Shown piece by piece: positions 37,601 to 47,159 of a DNA stretch of 64,000 bases. Within the stretch, counting starts at the first letter, position 1; each line of letters starts with the position of its first letter. This DNA comes from Scytonema sp. UIC 10036 (lineage in GTDB: Bacteria > Cyanobacteriota > Cyanobacteriia > Cyanobacteriales > Nostocaceae): contig NZ_WJFC01000001.1 of the NCBI RefSeq assembly GCF_009725235.1, positions 186,001-250,000 on the forward strand, written 5' to 3'. The position numbers were made by a program, and so were the translations under genes. The notes below the pieces were generated by a model. That model saw only the letters and a program-made list of their open reading frames with translations. It did not search any database and was not told where the DNA came from.

Positions 37601-39117
37601 CCTGTTATCAATTGATATTGTTCTTTGTCAGGGAACCGCAATCCTCCTTCTTCTGCTTGGTCGTAATTTCCAGTTTTACTTGTGGCTGTCAAAGGGGCAA
37701 GCGCTGTTGCCAATGCTGCTATGGGATTGTTTCCCGGACGAAAGGAGACGATTTGCCAATCAATCAGAGTATCTTTTCTGAACAGTGGAACCAATCCAGC
37801 AAAAACTGTACTCGACTTACCACTTCCACTAGAACCAACTACAGCCACTAACGGCTTTCTTTTCACCGCCGCTAGTAAATCCTTTGTAAACTCTTCTCTC
37901 CCAAAGAATAAATCCGCATCCTCTTCGCTAAAAGCAAATAACCCACGGTAGGGACACACCGGCATTCCACCTAACTCCAACCAAGTGAGTGGTTCTACTG
38001 CTGGGTTTTGACAAATCATTGGCAACCACGAAGCACCGGGAAAGTCATCTTCCAATCCTTGTAACTTTCGGCGTGCTTGCTGAACAGCAAGATACAGGGG
38101 TAGTCGTTGAAGTGAAAAACCGTGTAAAAAATTTTTAAAAAATTCTGCCGCTACAGAATTTGGAACGGGTTCCCGCATGACAATCACTGTGGGAATACTT
38201 AGTTTTTCTAGTGCTAACGCCAATCCCAAACCATCACAGGAGTTAAAGATTGCTAGTTGCAAATTTTTATCAATAGCTGATTTCAGTGCTTCTTCTAATT
38301 GTTCAATTGTTAAACTGTTGTTTGTTGGATTTTCGTTAATATAGATTCTGCCCGTTTCACCTTCCGTTTGGCTGTGACCTGCAAAAAATAAGATATCCCA
38401 GCCTTGTGAGTCCCAAAGCTGTGAATTTAATTGCAAACGAGAGGGTTTATCTAGAACAACAACTTCTGCATCTGTTAGCTTACCAAGAGACTGAGTTTCT
38501 ATTTCTAAGTCAATATCTTTGCTGTTGCCCATTACAGCTAAGATTCTGACTTTCTTTCTTAGCGATTGTGACTGCCTTGTTTCCGAACGTTTATACTCTG
38601 GTTTGGATAGAGCCACTTCTGCTTTGGGATAATCGTTGAAAAAATTCCAACGATACCAAGGTATGCGCTGTAATATTTCATCGCTGGTTTCAATAATGAC
38701 TCTTATTTCTTCTTTTGGATTCAGTTGCGATCGCAGTTGTTGACTAATATTAAGAAACTCTGTAGATGCGAGCCAATCATTAATACTCTGGTGCATCTTT
38801 TGACACAGATCGTCAAAAGTGACTTGAGAAACATTGGTTATCCCACCATCATCCAATTCTAGTTCATCATCTTCTTCTGGCTGCCCTAAAGAACGCAAAT
38901 GTTGACGACTACAGAGATTTTGATAAAGTAATTGCCAATTTCTATATAGTTCGCTTAAATGTGGTGCTGGTGGTAGGCTACCGATAAATTGTTGTGGAAG
39001 AGGATGTCCTGCTGACCATAACTGAGATGTGACTTTTGGAAATCCGTTTTTCACATCACCACTTCCCAATTTAATAAGTACTAATTTATCCGGTGATAAT
39101 CTACCTTTTATTTGCAT
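34672..39117 (-). CDS. CHAT - STAND NTPase - WD40 protein
   Basis: A 1481-aa protein. Residues 1-380 form a CHAT (caspase-like) protease domain with a catalytic pair H248 (FFAGHSQTEGETG) and C294 (FNSCDGLG). A STAND NTPase follows with Walker A GSSGSGKS (about 428-435) and Walker B-like LLLIADQFEELY. A hydrophobic helix (LSLSTGLVMAMGFAGMTWW) leads to 12 WD40 repeats ending near 1455. By family logic the propeller senses, the STAND switch oligomerises with ATP, and the CHAT protease acts on a partner. It is in line with the RRM gene and the second CHAT-WD40 gene on the same strand; a 22-bp inverted repeat lies just upstream. Confidence 0.9.
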   Translation of the reverse strand: MQIKGRLSPDKLVLIKLGSGDVKNGFPKVTSQLWSAGHPLPQQFIGSLPPAPHLSELYRNWQLLYQNLCSRQHLRSLGQPEEDDELELDDGGITNVSQVTFDDLCQKMHQSINDWLASTEFLNISQQLRSQLNPKEEIRVIIETSDEILQRIPWYRWNFFNDYPKAEVALSKPEYKRSETRQSQSLRKKVRILAVMGNSKDIDLEIETQSLGKLTDAEVVVLDKPSRLQLNSQLWDSQGWDILFFAGHSQTEGETGRIYINENPTNNSLTIEQLEEALKSAIDKNLQLAIFNSCDGLGLALALEKLSIPTVIVMREPVPNSVAAEFFKNFLHGFSLQRLPLYLAVQQARRKLQGLEDDFPGASWLPMICQNPAVEPLTWLELGGMPVCPYRGLFAFSEEDADLFFGREEFTKDLLAAVKRKPLVAVVGSSGSGKSSTVFAGLVPLFRKDTLIDWQIVSFRPGNNPIAALATALAPLTATSKTGNYDQAEEGGLRFPDKEQYQLITGVDSISDRKLPKSDGNTRRLVELELEVALNHNVNGLYKIIDKLAQQNPESRLLLIADQFEELYTLCTEKQRQYFLDALLTAVRLAPAFTLVMTLRADFYGYALSYRPFSDALQGRVLNLGPMSCEELRSAIEKPAAQMQVKLENGLTNKLISNVEEQPGRLPLLEFALTQLWSKQSQGLLTHRGYEEIGGVEQALTNHAETVYTQLSETDRARARQVFMQLVRLGEETEATRRLATRDEVNSENWDLVTHLASHRLVVTNRNEFTGEETVEIVHEALIKNWGRLTDWLKIDGEFRHWQEHLRGVIRQWESSDKDEGGLLRGKPLNDAEYWQLQRFQELSSLEKDFIHLSLEQRKREINLQKRRRQTAFLSLSTGLVMAMGFAGMTWWNWQNSVKNEIEALSKSSEGLLAANNGLESLIQAVRAGQKLKKSGVTSPETHMLVKSALWKAVYRMPERNRFLGHTANVYDVSFSPNGKIIASGSEDKTIKLWSRDGELLKTITGHSAAVTSVAFSPDGKTLASSSRDKTIKLWSRNGELLKTITGHKDDVTCVTFSPDGKILASGGKDNTIALWHLDNGKFQTWNGHNVLVASLSFSPDGKTLVSASWDNDIKLWNLDGEILKTFSGYTERFFSASFSPDGKTIVSAGGDNTVKVWCVKCQQPQILKKHTGAINSISVNPDGTMFASASDDNTILLWSFSGQLLNILRGHSDAVTSIMFSPDGKTIASGSKDKTVRLWNRNGQLLQTLVGHKDVISSVSFSPDSQTIASGSFDKTIKLWSQNGQLLQTFNDNDGAISNVAFHPQNRSIAFIIDNKIKLWSLNNKEIKTLGQHELPIRSIHFSPNGKILASGSDDLTVRLWSLDAKEPKILSNHFSPVKSLSFSRDGKILAAASTYTIKLWSLDEQQELAQLEVFDSSSINSMSLSANDNMIISGGDRNQISLWNLNLDNLLGYGCNWLKDYLKNSNNNHIRNLCSSSNT

Positions 39118-39157
39118 AAACGTTTTTTACAGTGACCAGTTAAATAAATATTTGGTT

Positions 39158-39215
39158 GTAGTAGCGCTTCAGCGCATGCCCTGTATTAGTGATGCATGCG
39201 CTGAAGCGCTACTAC
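39158..39215. repeat. 22-bp perfect inverted repeat with 14-base loop
   Basis: The arms are 39158-39179 and 39194-39215 (GTAGTAGCGCTTCAGCGCAT and its complement at the outer ends). The repeat stands between the RRM gene and the CHAT-WD40 gene it precedes. It could attenuate transcription between the two, protect an mRNA end, or be a dispersed palindrome. Confidence 0.75.
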
Positions 39216-39236
39216 GAACATAATTTTTATACTTAA

Positions 39237-39515
39237 TCAGTTATTTGCCTTTGGTTTTTGACCGCCAGTACCATGGCTTGTTGGTTTTAACCCTCTACTA
39301 TCTTCCTCAGCAGCAGAGACTGAAAGTATATTACCATTGAATTCTTGACCATTGAGTCTGGCAATAGCAATCTCCTCAGTTTCTTGATTTTCTAAGTTGA
39401 CTTCTACTTGACCGTCAGACAAAAATCTAATTTGAACATCTCCATATTCTGCAAACAAATTCACTAAATCTTGCTCTGTAGATTGTAAAGGTAGATTTGA
39501 CACCCTAATAGTCAT
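39237..39515 (-). CDS. RRM-type RNA-binding protein
   Basis: A 92-aa protein. Residues 1-72 form one RNA-recognition motif: RNP2-like IRVSNLPLQSTEQDLVNLFAEYG, a degenerate RNP1 region (QVEVNLENQETEEIAIARLNG), and a last strand NILSVSAAEE. The tail is polar and glycine-containing (HGTGGQKPKANN). Cyanobacterial RRM proteins bind mRNA, often in cold response. The usual aromatic residues of RNP1 are missing, so affinity may differ. AGGAGG stands 6 bases before the ATG. It sits between the two CHAT-STAND-WD40 genes on the same strand. Confidence 0.8.
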   Translation of the reverse strand: MTIRVSNLPLQSTEQDLVNLFAEYGDVQIRFLSDGQVEVNLENQETEEIAIARLNGQEFNGNILSVSAAEEDSRGLKPTSHGTGGQKPKANN

Positions 39516-39608
39516 GTTGTCCTCCTAAATTAATCGAGCTAAAAAACGACTCAAGTTGAATAGACATCTATATGCGTTGCGTTAAACCCGTGTAAAGACT
39601 AGCCATGC

Positions 39609-42600
39609 TTAGTCTCCTAGATTATTTTTGGGAGAGGTAAAATCACAGAGATAGTTATCTTTGAATTGTACATCGGCATTCGTGCGAAGATAATCTCTTA
39701 ACCACTGACAGCCGTAATCCTGTAATTCATCTTGTTGGAGAAAACGTTTCCAATTCCATACAAGCGCTCTCTTGTCTTCATCACTAGAGACAATTGTTTC
39801 ACCATTATGGTTAAACGCCACTTTCCAAACAATCCCATTATGACCCTTAAAAGTTGTTAGCAAAGTACCATCTGTTGTCCTCCATAATTTCACAGTCTTA
39901 TCGCCACTTGCTGAGGCAATGATGTTACCATCAGGGTTAAAGGCTACCCCAAAAACCTCAGCATTATGACCGTTGAGGGTTGTTACTAAAGTCCCATCAG
40001 ATTTCCACACTTTCACGGTTTTGTCCCAACTTCCTGTGGCAACCAGCTGACCGTTGGGACTGAAAGCAACTGAAGTCACGGGGGCACGCCCATAAAGAGT
40101 TCTTACAAGCGTTCCATCTCGTCTCCAAAACTTGACGGTATTATCTCGACTTGCCGAAACAATCGTTTGACTGTCTGGGCTAAAGGTAACAGCCCACACT
40201 TCATTGGTATGACCGCTCGAAGTGGCAATTGGGGTGCCGTTGGTTTGCCACAGTTTCACTGTTGTGTCATCAGAAGCAGACGCTAACATCTTACCATCAG
40301 GGCTGAAAGCGACTGCGTTTACATAGAAGCGGTGACCAACAAGAGATTTAATGAAGGTACCATCTCGCTTCCAGAGTTTAACTGTTTTATCCCAACTGGC
40401 TGTGGCAATGAGCTGACCATTGGGATGAAACGCAATATCCCATACATCTTTGCTATGACCAGTAAAGGTTGTTACGGGATTGCCGTTCGACCTCCATAAT
40501 TTTACGGTGTGATCCTCGGAAGCAGTCGCAATGAACTGCCCATCAGGGCTGTACTTTACCCCATGAACTGCGGCACTGTGACCGTTCAACTCAGTGAGTA
40601 AAGGATGTTTCCACCGCCACAATCTCACAGTTTTGTCATCAGAAGCGGTAGCGATGGTATTACCTTGTGGGCTAAAAGTCACACCCCAAATGATTCCACT
40701 GTGACCTTTGAGTACGGCAATCTCAGTACCATCAAGCTGCCAAAGTTTGGCAGTTTTGTCCCAACCTATAGAAGCAATCAGCCGACTGTCAGGGCTAAAG
40801 GCGACTCCATGAACCTGACCCTCATGACCTTTGAAAATTTTGTAAGGACGCGTTTCAAATTCTCCCTGACCATTGTTTTTCCAGAGTTTCACTGTCTTAT
40901 CGGCACTTGCTGTGGCAATAAACTGACCGTTGGGGCTAAAGGAGATCGCCAGAACTTTGTCATTATGCTGAAGAGTTGTGAGTAAAGTGCCGTTAAGCTT
41001 CCACAATTTAACTGTTTTGTCCCAACTTCCAGAAGCGATGGTTTTACCATCCGGGCTAAACGCGATAGTATCTACGCTTTCGCTATGACCTGGAATGGTT
41101 AAGAACAAAGTCCCATCTCGCTTCCACAGATTAATACTACCGTCCCAAGTTGCTGAGGCAAGAGTTTGCCCGTCAGGGCTAAATGCAACTGCGTAAACCT
41201 CAGAAAAGTGATTGAGGGTTCTGAGTAAAGTGCCGTCAAGCGTCCACAGTTTGACTGTTCCATCGTCACTTGTTGAGGCAATGGTATTACCTTGCGGGCT
41301 GAAAGCAACTCCGTATACTGCGCGTTTATGTCCAATAAGAGTTTTGAGCAAACGACCGTCTCGCCCCCACAGTTTGACTGTCATATCTGCACTCGCTGTG
41401 GCGATGGTCTGAGCGTTAGGGCTGAATTTCACTTGGTGTACTTTAGCACTGTGTCCTATGAGGCGGTTATACTCATTAGCTCCGTATATTGCCTGCCTGA
41501 GTGCTAAATCAACTTGAGTCTTTATTTCTGTAGTATTCGTACCAACCATTTGTAATTTCCGATTAGCTCTCAGTGCTTGTACGAGGGCATCCAATCTTTT
41601 GTCAGAAGCAAACAGAGCTTGTGAAGATTTAATAGTTGCTTGAATTTCATTAACTTGAGCTTTTTGCCACTGCCAACCGGCAAAAGCGGCAAGTATTGAT
41701 GCGATCGCCATACCACTGGCAAGACTTAGAATAGTAATTTGCTGCCGTCGCTTTTGCTGTTTGACCTCACGTTCCCGCAGTTCTAGAGAAGAGTGAATAA
41801 AATTGCGATCGCTAACACTCAGTTCTTCCCATCGTTTTGTTTGCCAATATTCTGCATCAGAAAGGGGTTTTCCTCGCAACAATGCCCCTTCATCTAAATT
41901 GCTACTCTCCCACTGACCAATTGCCACTCGCAACTTTTCTTGCCAGTTCCGAAACTCTCCGTCCATTTGCAGCCAGTATTCCAAGCGTCCCCAGCTTTTA
42001 ATTAGGGCTTCATGCACAATTTCTACTGTTTCACAACACGTGTGTCCCTTAAGATTTGTAACAACCAAACGCTTTGATGCTAAGTGAGTTACCAAATCCC
42101 AATTTTCTTCTTTGACTTCAGCACGAGTGGCTAACCTCCGAGTTGCTTCACCACCTTCGGCTAACTGAACTAACTGCATGAATACCCGTTGCGATCGCTG
42201 TCTGTCTGTTTCGGAAAGTTGGCTGTATACTCCCTCTGCATGATTAGCGAGTGCTTCTTCTACACCACCAATTTCTTCGTAAGCCTTAACACTCAGCAAT
42301 CCTTCACTTTGTTTTGACCAAAGTTGAGTCAGGGTAAACTCTAACAGAGGTAACCGACCTGGCTGTCCTTCCAATGCAGAAATCAGCTTATTTGTCAATT
42401 CTTTTTCCAATTCCACCTGCATTTGTGCCGCCGGCTTTTCAATGCAATCGTGCAATTCTTCACGGGACATGGGCGCAAGGTTGAGAACTGCTCCTTGCAA
42501 AGCATCACTCAAAGGACGATAAGAAAGAGCGTAGCCGTAAAAGTCAGCTCGTAGGGTTGTGACTAAGGTAAATCCAGGGGCGCGGGTACAGGCATTCAGT

Positions 42601-44318
42601 AATAAGTTGAGGGTATGCTGGCGTTCGTGTTCGGGACAAAGGGTGTAGAGTTCCTCAAATTGATCGGCAATAAGTACCAGGCGAGTTCCAGGATTTTGTT
42701 GAACAAAAGTTTCAATGATTGTGTATAAAGCACTGTCGTCTTGTTCGAGTGCCAGTTCCAATTCCAAATTGGCTAGGGAACGGAAGTTTTCATCGGTGAG
42801 TGATGAATTGTCAGTCCGAGAATTGACACCCGCCTCCAATTGATAATTTGCTTGCGTTGTCAGTTTTAATCCCGCACTCTGAAATCTCTCATTGTTGAGT
42901 GTTTGTGTGGTACTCAAAGGTGCAAAAGCTTCTGCTAGGGCTGTTATTGGCTTATTCCCAGGACGAAAAGAGATAATTTGCCAAAAAACATTTGTATCTT
43001 GTCGCAACCGAGGCACCAATCCGGCAAATATAACGCTGGACTTACCGCTTCCACTAGAACCTACCACAGCCACAAATGGCTTTTTTTTCACTGCTGTCAC
43101 TAAATTTTGGGTAAACTTTTCCCGTCCAAAAAATAAGTGTGCATCTTCTTCCCGAAACGCAAATAAGCCACGGTAGGGACAAGGTGGCATTCCAGACAAA
43201 GTGAGCCAAGTCGGCGGTTTGACGGCGGGATTTTGACAAATTGTTGGCAACCAAGAAGCACCAGGTAAGTCATCTTCCAAACCTTGCAATTTTCTACGTG
43301 CTTGTTGTACCGAGAGATATAAAGAACGTCGTTCAACAGCGAAAGCTTCTAAAAAGTGTTTGAAAAACTCTTGGGCTACATAATTTGGTACTGGTTCCCG
43401 CATCACAATAACTGTAGGAATATTCAATTTTTCTAGTGCTAAAGACAATCCCAAGCCATCACAAGAATTGAAAATTGCTAGCTTTAAACCTTGGACAATA
43501 GCTGCTTTGAGTGCTTCTTCTAACTGTTCAACTGTTAAACTGTTGTTGGTTTCGTTCTCATTAATATAAAGTCTGCCCGTTTCACCCTCGGTGTGACTGT
43601 GTCCTGCAAAAAATACAACGTCCCAACCTGTGGAGTCCCAAAGGTATGTATTCAATTCTTGTCTTAATGGCTTGACAAGAAATACAACTTCTGCATCTGC
43701 TAAATTGTTAAGAAATTGACGTTCTGCAGCCAAATCGATCCCAAAGCTGTTCCCCAGAATCGCCAAAATTCTCACTCTTGTTCTTTTGACTTTAGGTTGC
43801 AAGACTTGAGCGCGTTTGTATTCCGGTTGAGAGAGAGCTATTTCTGCCAAAGGATAATCTCGAAAGAAATCACAGCGATGCCAGGGTAATTTTCGCAGCA
43901 GTAGATCGTTTGTTTGAATAATGACGCGAATTTCATCTGTTGGATTCAGTGCAGAGCGCAATTGTTGGCTAATCTTAAGAATTCCTTGAGATTGCAACCA
44001 ATCATTCATTCTTTGTTGTAATTTGTTACATACACTGTGAAAATCCAGAACCGAGACGTTGGTAACACTGCCTTCATCGATTTCAAATTCATCATCTTCG
44101 TCATCAATTTGTGAAGAACGCCATTGTTTGCGATCGCAAATATTTTGATATATTGACTGCCAATTTCTACAAAGTTCAACGAGCTCTGGTGCTGGAGGTA
44201 AGCCGCCAATAAATTGCTCTGGCAGAGGATAATCCGCTCCCCATAGTTGAACAGTAACTCTTGGAAATCCTTGGTCTAAGTTACCTTGACCTAAATTAAT
44301 CACAATCGACTTGCTCAT
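39609..44318 (-). CDS. CHAT - STAND NTPase - WD40 protein, paralogue
   Basis: A 1569-aa protein with the same plan as the gene at 34672. CHAT domain with H240 (FFAGHSHTEGETG) and C286 (FNSCDGLG), STAND NTPase (VAVVGSSGSGKSS; LVLIADQFEELY), a hydrophobic helix (ILSLASGMAIASILAAFAGW), then 14 WD40 repeats, which fits two seven-bladed propellers. The N-terminal 800 residues are closely similar to the paralogue, while the propellers differ more, as expected for a recognition surface. Downstream of the DUF1822 gene on the same strand. Confidence 0.9.
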   Translation of the reverse strand: MSKSIVINLGQGNLDQGFPRVTVQLWGADYPLPEQFIGGLPPAPELVELCRNWQSIYQNICDRKQWRSSQIDDEDDEFEIDEGSVTNVSVLDFHSVCNKLQQRMNDWLQSQGILKISQQLRSALNPTDEIRVIIQTNDLLLRKLPWHRCDFFRDYPLAEIALSQPEYKRAQVLQPKVKRTRVRILAILGNSFGIDLAAERQFLNNLADAEVVFLVKPLRQELNTYLWDSTGWDVVFFAGHSHTEGETGRLYINENETNNSLTVEQLEEALKAAIVQGLKLAIFNSCDGLGLSLALEKLNIPTVIVMREPVPNYVAQEFFKHFLEAFAVERRSLYLSVQQARRKLQGLEDDLPGASWLPTICQNPAVKPPTWLTLSGMPPCPYRGLFAFREEDAHLFFGREKFTQNLVTAVKKKPFVAVVGSSGSGKSSVIFAGLVPRLRQDTNVFWQIISFRPGNKPITALAEAFAPLSTTQTLNNERFQSAGLKLTTQANYQLEAGVNSRTDNSSLTDENFRSLANLELELALEQDDSALYTIIETFVQQNPGTRLVLIADQFEELYTLCPEHERQHTLNLLLNACTRAPGFTLVTTLRADFYGYALSYRPLSDALQGAVLNLAPMSREELHDCIEKPAAQMQVELEKELTNKLISALEGQPGRLPLLEFTLTQLWSKQSEGLLSVKAYEEIGGVEEALANHAEGVYSQLSETDRQRSQRVFMQLVQLAEGGEATRRLATRAEVKEENWDLVTHLASKRLVVTNLKGHTCCETVEIVHEALIKSWGRLEYWLQMDGEFRNWQEKLRVAIGQWESSNLDEGALLRGKPLSDAEYWQTKRWEELSVSDRNFIHSSLELREREVKQQKRRQQITILSLASGMAIASILAAFAGWQWQKAQVNEIQATIKSSQALFASDKRLDALVQALRANRKLQMVGTNTTEIKTQVDLALRQAIYGANEYNRLIGHSAKVHQVKFSPNAQTIATASADMTVKLWGRDGRLLKTLIGHKRAVYGVAFSPQGNTIASTSDDGTVKLWTLDGTLLRTLNHFSEVYAVAFSPDGQTLASATWDGSINLWKRDGTLFLTIPGHSESVDTIAFSPDGKTIASGSWDKTVKLWKLNGTLLTTLQHNDKVLAISFSPNGQFIATASADKTVKLWKNNGQGEFETRPYKIFKGHEGQVHGVAFSPDSRLIASIGWDKTAKLWQLDGTEIAVLKGHSGIIWGVTFSPQGNTIATASDDKTVRLWRWKHPLLTELNGHSAAVHGVKYSPDGQFIATASEDHTVKLWRSNGNPVTTFTGHSKDVWDIAFHPNGQLIATASWDKTVKLWKRDGTFIKSLVGHRFYVNAVAFSPDGKMLASASDDTTVKLWQTNGTPIATSSGHTNEVWAVTFSPDSQTIVSASRDNTVKFWRRDGTLVRTLYGRAPVTSVAFSPNGQLVATGSWDKTVKVWKSDGTLVTTLNGHNAEVFGVAFNPDGNIIASASGDKTVKLWRTTDGTLLTTFKGHNGIVWKVAFNHNGETIVSSDEDKRALVWNWKRFLQQDELQDYGCQWLRDYLRTNADVQFKDNYLCDFTSPKNNLGD

Positions 44319-44523
44319 TCAAAGCTGCACTTGATTGTCCAAGATTGTCATAGATTTTACTTTTATACCATATCCTTGTATTGCCTTGCTGTGTATATAT
44401 GATGGAGTTGGGTGAAAATGTTGAGTGTGGAGGAGCAGAAAGAAACAGAATGCAGGAAAGCAGAGATTGTGTTTGTGTGGTTAACTAGTCTGAACTTATA
44501 CCATTTTGATTGGGAGATCTGTT

Positions 44524-45564
44524 TTACAATTCAAAGTTTTCTCTGACTCTAGTATCTTCGAGACTGATTTCTAAACTAAAACGCTTTCCTGCTTCACCTT
44601 TAAAAGGCTTGAGTTGAATATAATTATCTTGAGTTCTAGAGGTAACTTCTTGAAGAGTTTTTCCAGCTTTAGAAAACAGTGTTAATTTAATATTTGATGG
44701 TAATACTCTTTCTCCATTGGTAGGGTGTAGCTGAATCAAAACGCCTAATTTTTCCTCAGTTTCTTCTGTGATATTGACTAACAACGCTACTGTTTGATGA
44801 CCGAGTTGCACTCCCAAGTCAATTAACTTAGCTCTCTTCACACCCGCTTGTGTTTGCCTAATATTAAATGCCACATTGGTTTCGCGATCCAGCATGCTAT
44901 CAATAATTTCCCAACCTTCATCACAAGCCCCTTGAAACCATTGGCTCAATTTAGTTCTTGTTTCATTAAAGTATGTTAATAACTTGTCTGATACCTTTTC
45001 GGTTGAAGCCACGGGTAAAGGAATAGAGCTAGGTTCCAAGTGAAGATAGTAATGCAACAAATGATTGGGTTCTGAATCGAATACCGATAGCCCTAATTGG
45101 TATGAGCCATCATGTAAGCGATCGCTACTGCAATAGGTAACCAGTTGATCGTAACGCAAACAACCTCTAATAATAACTTCTTCCTGTTCTTCAGAAACTT
45201 CTAGCACTACATAAAAATGAGCTACTAGTTCGGGTGCATGAATAATATTTTCCGGTATGCTTACCACTTCATCAAGCAGATGCTCGGTAGAAATCACGCA
45301 AAATTTAAACTCTCCAAGTTGAAGTTGAGCACAGGTTTCAATAACATGAGTTTGTTTTTGAATAGATTGTTCTGGAAGGCGTGCAGTCAGCCATTGTTCA
45401 AACCCAAACAATCCCAAGCTATTGAGATAAATTTGCCACTGTTTTGTTTCATTCATAATTTGGTTACTGATTTGTGTTGCTTGGTAAAAGTGTTCCGGTT
45501 CCAACCATACGCTTTCCGGCAAAATCAACCCGATCTTTGTTGGGGTTATTGATAACTCTGACAT
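44524..45564 (-). CDS. DUF1822 family protein
   Basis: A 346-aa cyanobacterial protein. It opens with LPESVWLEPEHFYQATQIS and has a conserved C-terminal region: VKRAKLIDLGVQLGHQTVAL, IQLHPTNGERVLPSNIKL, TQDNYIQLKPFKGEAGKRFS. The function is unknown. The C-terminal part is closely similar to the second DUF1822 gene at 49345. It sits between the sigma-like gene and the CHAT genes; the same order recurs in the second module. That suggests the three act together. Confidence 0.82.
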   Translation of the reverse strand: MSELSITPTKIGLILPESVWLEPEHFYQATQISNQIMNETKQWQIYLNSLGLFGFEQWLTARLPEQSIQKQTHVIETCAQLQLGEFKFCVISTEHLLDEVVSIPENIIHAPELVAHFYVVLEVSEEQEEVIIRGCLRYDQLVTYCSSDRLHDGSYQLGLSVFDSEPNHLLHYYLHLEPSSIPLPVASTEKVSDKLLTYFNETRTKLSQWFQGACDEGWEIIDSMLDRETNVAFNIRQTQAGVKRAKLIDLGVQLGHQTVALLVNITEETEEKLGVLIQLHPTNGERVLPSNIKLTLFSKAGKTLQEVTSRTQDNYIQLKPFKGEAGKRFSLEISLEDTRVRENFEL

Positions 45565-45594
45565 AATAAGTTCTCTCCTAATTGTAAACTGTGT

Positions 45595-47019
45595 TTATCG
45601 TTTTTCTATGTATTGCAAAAGCTGTCGTGCGTATACGCTATTCATGGCTCGGTTTTTCCCCACTCTAATTTCTTCCGATGCTTCTTGAAAAATTTCTTCA
45701 TCAACAAAAGCTTCTATTTGTTCGGAAATAGCTTTGAGATAATCTGGTTGTGGAGGAAGTTTCGTTAAACCTTTTTCCTCAGCCTTTTGTAAAATTTTCT
45801 CAAGGAGTGTTTGAACTGTGGCATAGCGTACCTTATTTAAAAGTTCACCAGGGTTTAAGATTCGTCTTGCTTGATCCCAGCTACTCATTCCTAGTTGAGG
45901 AACAATTTCTTTTAGAGCTAATCCTTGACCGTAATATAATTTCAATCCAGGAATGAACTTTTGAGCTAGAGGCGCATACTTTTTGCTTTTTTCCAATCGG
46001 TTAAGACTCGCTTGAATTTCTTCTTTAATAGCTTTAAGCAAAGCTAATTGTAGTTGCTCGTGCAAAAACTCTAAAAGTTCTCGCTGTTCTACATCAACTT
46101 CATTCAGGAATTCATAAGGTAAATCAGATCTAAGTGAGTAACCGCCAGTTTCGGGATCTTGAATTTCTATCGATTCTCTATAGCTCCAGATATCATACTG
46201 CCTGAGTTGTGCAACAACAAGTTTGAGTTCTTTAATTAACTCCATTGAGTCATTGATAATAACCTTGCGTTGTTTCAACTGGGCTAGCATTTCTTGCTGT
46301 TGAGCGTTAGTAGGATCGGGACATCGTCTAGTTTGATAAGAACGCTGCTGTTGGCGATCGCGACGATAAACGGCATGAAAAACTTCTACTAAATGACGTT
46401 CGCGTTGTGAGAAGCGTTCTAGCTGTTTGGATCTAGCACGGTTCAAAAGCGCCCAGTCACTCAGATGCTGAAAACCAAATTCTGATAAAAACTCTTTTAG
46501 CTCTGGATTTTGTCTGGTTTGTAAATAAGCCCAATTCTCTAAGCTCATTCTCGACTGAGAGTCAGGCTTGTAAGTTTGCAGAACCCTAACAGAAAAGAAT
46601 TTAAAACTGGCTGTCTTAGCTTGACCGTTTTTATCTAAAAGCAGTTGATTTTTGCTGTCTTTATCCAAAACGAGTAAGCTTTCACCATCATCATTTAGAA
46701 CAAATGGCAGCAAATCTTGGTAAGTAAAGTGCTTTTCCGTACCAAATAAATTGTCAATTTTTTGACAAGCTTTTAGTATAGGGTCGGAAACGTAGCACCT
46801 AAGACAAAGCCCAGCAACAGCACGATTTTTGTCATCAACCTCCAGTTTTTGATTGTAGAAGAAGGCGTAAAGAGCAGTTTCCACATCTCCATTCTGGGAA
46901 CGTGACAACTGTTTGTGACAAAAATCCTGTGCCGGAGGAACCAAGAAGAGTTTGTACCCCGCTTGTTCGCTGGCTGGATTAATTCGCCAAATTTTCCAGT
47001 ATCTGGATGAAGCACCCAT
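45595..47019 (-). CDS. Sigma-factor-like / HTH regulatory protein of a CHAT module
   Basis: A 474-aa protein, largely helical. An HTH-like segment at about 360-400 (GLKLYYGQGLALKEIVPQL then WDQARRILN) parallels the sigma region 4 of the counterpart at 48134 (LKLYYQQGLTQQQIVQEL). The N-terminus is alpha/beta with several cysteines (DFCHKQL, GLCLRCYVSDPILKAC). It is not a canonical sigma factor, since I see no regions 2.1-2.4. It may be a degenerate sigma protein that drives or regulates the CHAT genes downstream. AAGGAG stands before the ATG. Confidence 0.6.
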   Translation of the reverse strand: MGASSRYWKIWRINPASEQAGYKLFLVPPAQDFCHKQLSRSQNGDVETALYAFFYNQKLEVDDKNRAVAGLCLRCYVSDPILKACQKIDNLFGTEKHFTYQDLLPFVLNDDGESLLVLDKDSKNQLLLDKNGQAKTASFKFFSVRVLQTYKPDSQSRMSLENWAYLQTRQNPELKEFLSEFGFQHLSDWALLNRARSKQLERFSQRERHLVEVFHAVYRRDRQQQRSYQTRRCPDPTNAQQQEMLAQLKQRKVIINDSMELIKELKLVVAQLRQYDIWSYRESIEIQDPETGGYSLRSDLPYEFLNEVDVEQRELLEFLHEQLQLALLKAIKEEIQASLNRLEKSKKYAPLAQKFIPGLKLYYGQGLALKEIVPQLGMSSWDQARRILNPGELLNKVRYATVQTLLEKILQKAEEKGLTKLPPQPDYLKAISEQIEAFVDEEIFQEASEEIRVGKNRAMNSVYARQLLQYIEKR

Positions 47020-47159
47020 AGGTTGTATGCTCTCCTTTGATGAACTGACCTCATTTTACAGTTGCAATAGGAGATAGATGTTGTACCTTTGACCTTATGC
47101 AGTTGCTTGGGGAATGAGGGATCGGGAGTGGGAGATCCTTTGGCAGAATAGTGAAAGTA

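Noticed and set aside
35774..43254. Many open frames opposite or out of frame with the WD40/CHAT genes
   Set aside because: They mirror the repeat periodicity of the propeller genes and carry no domains; shadows only.
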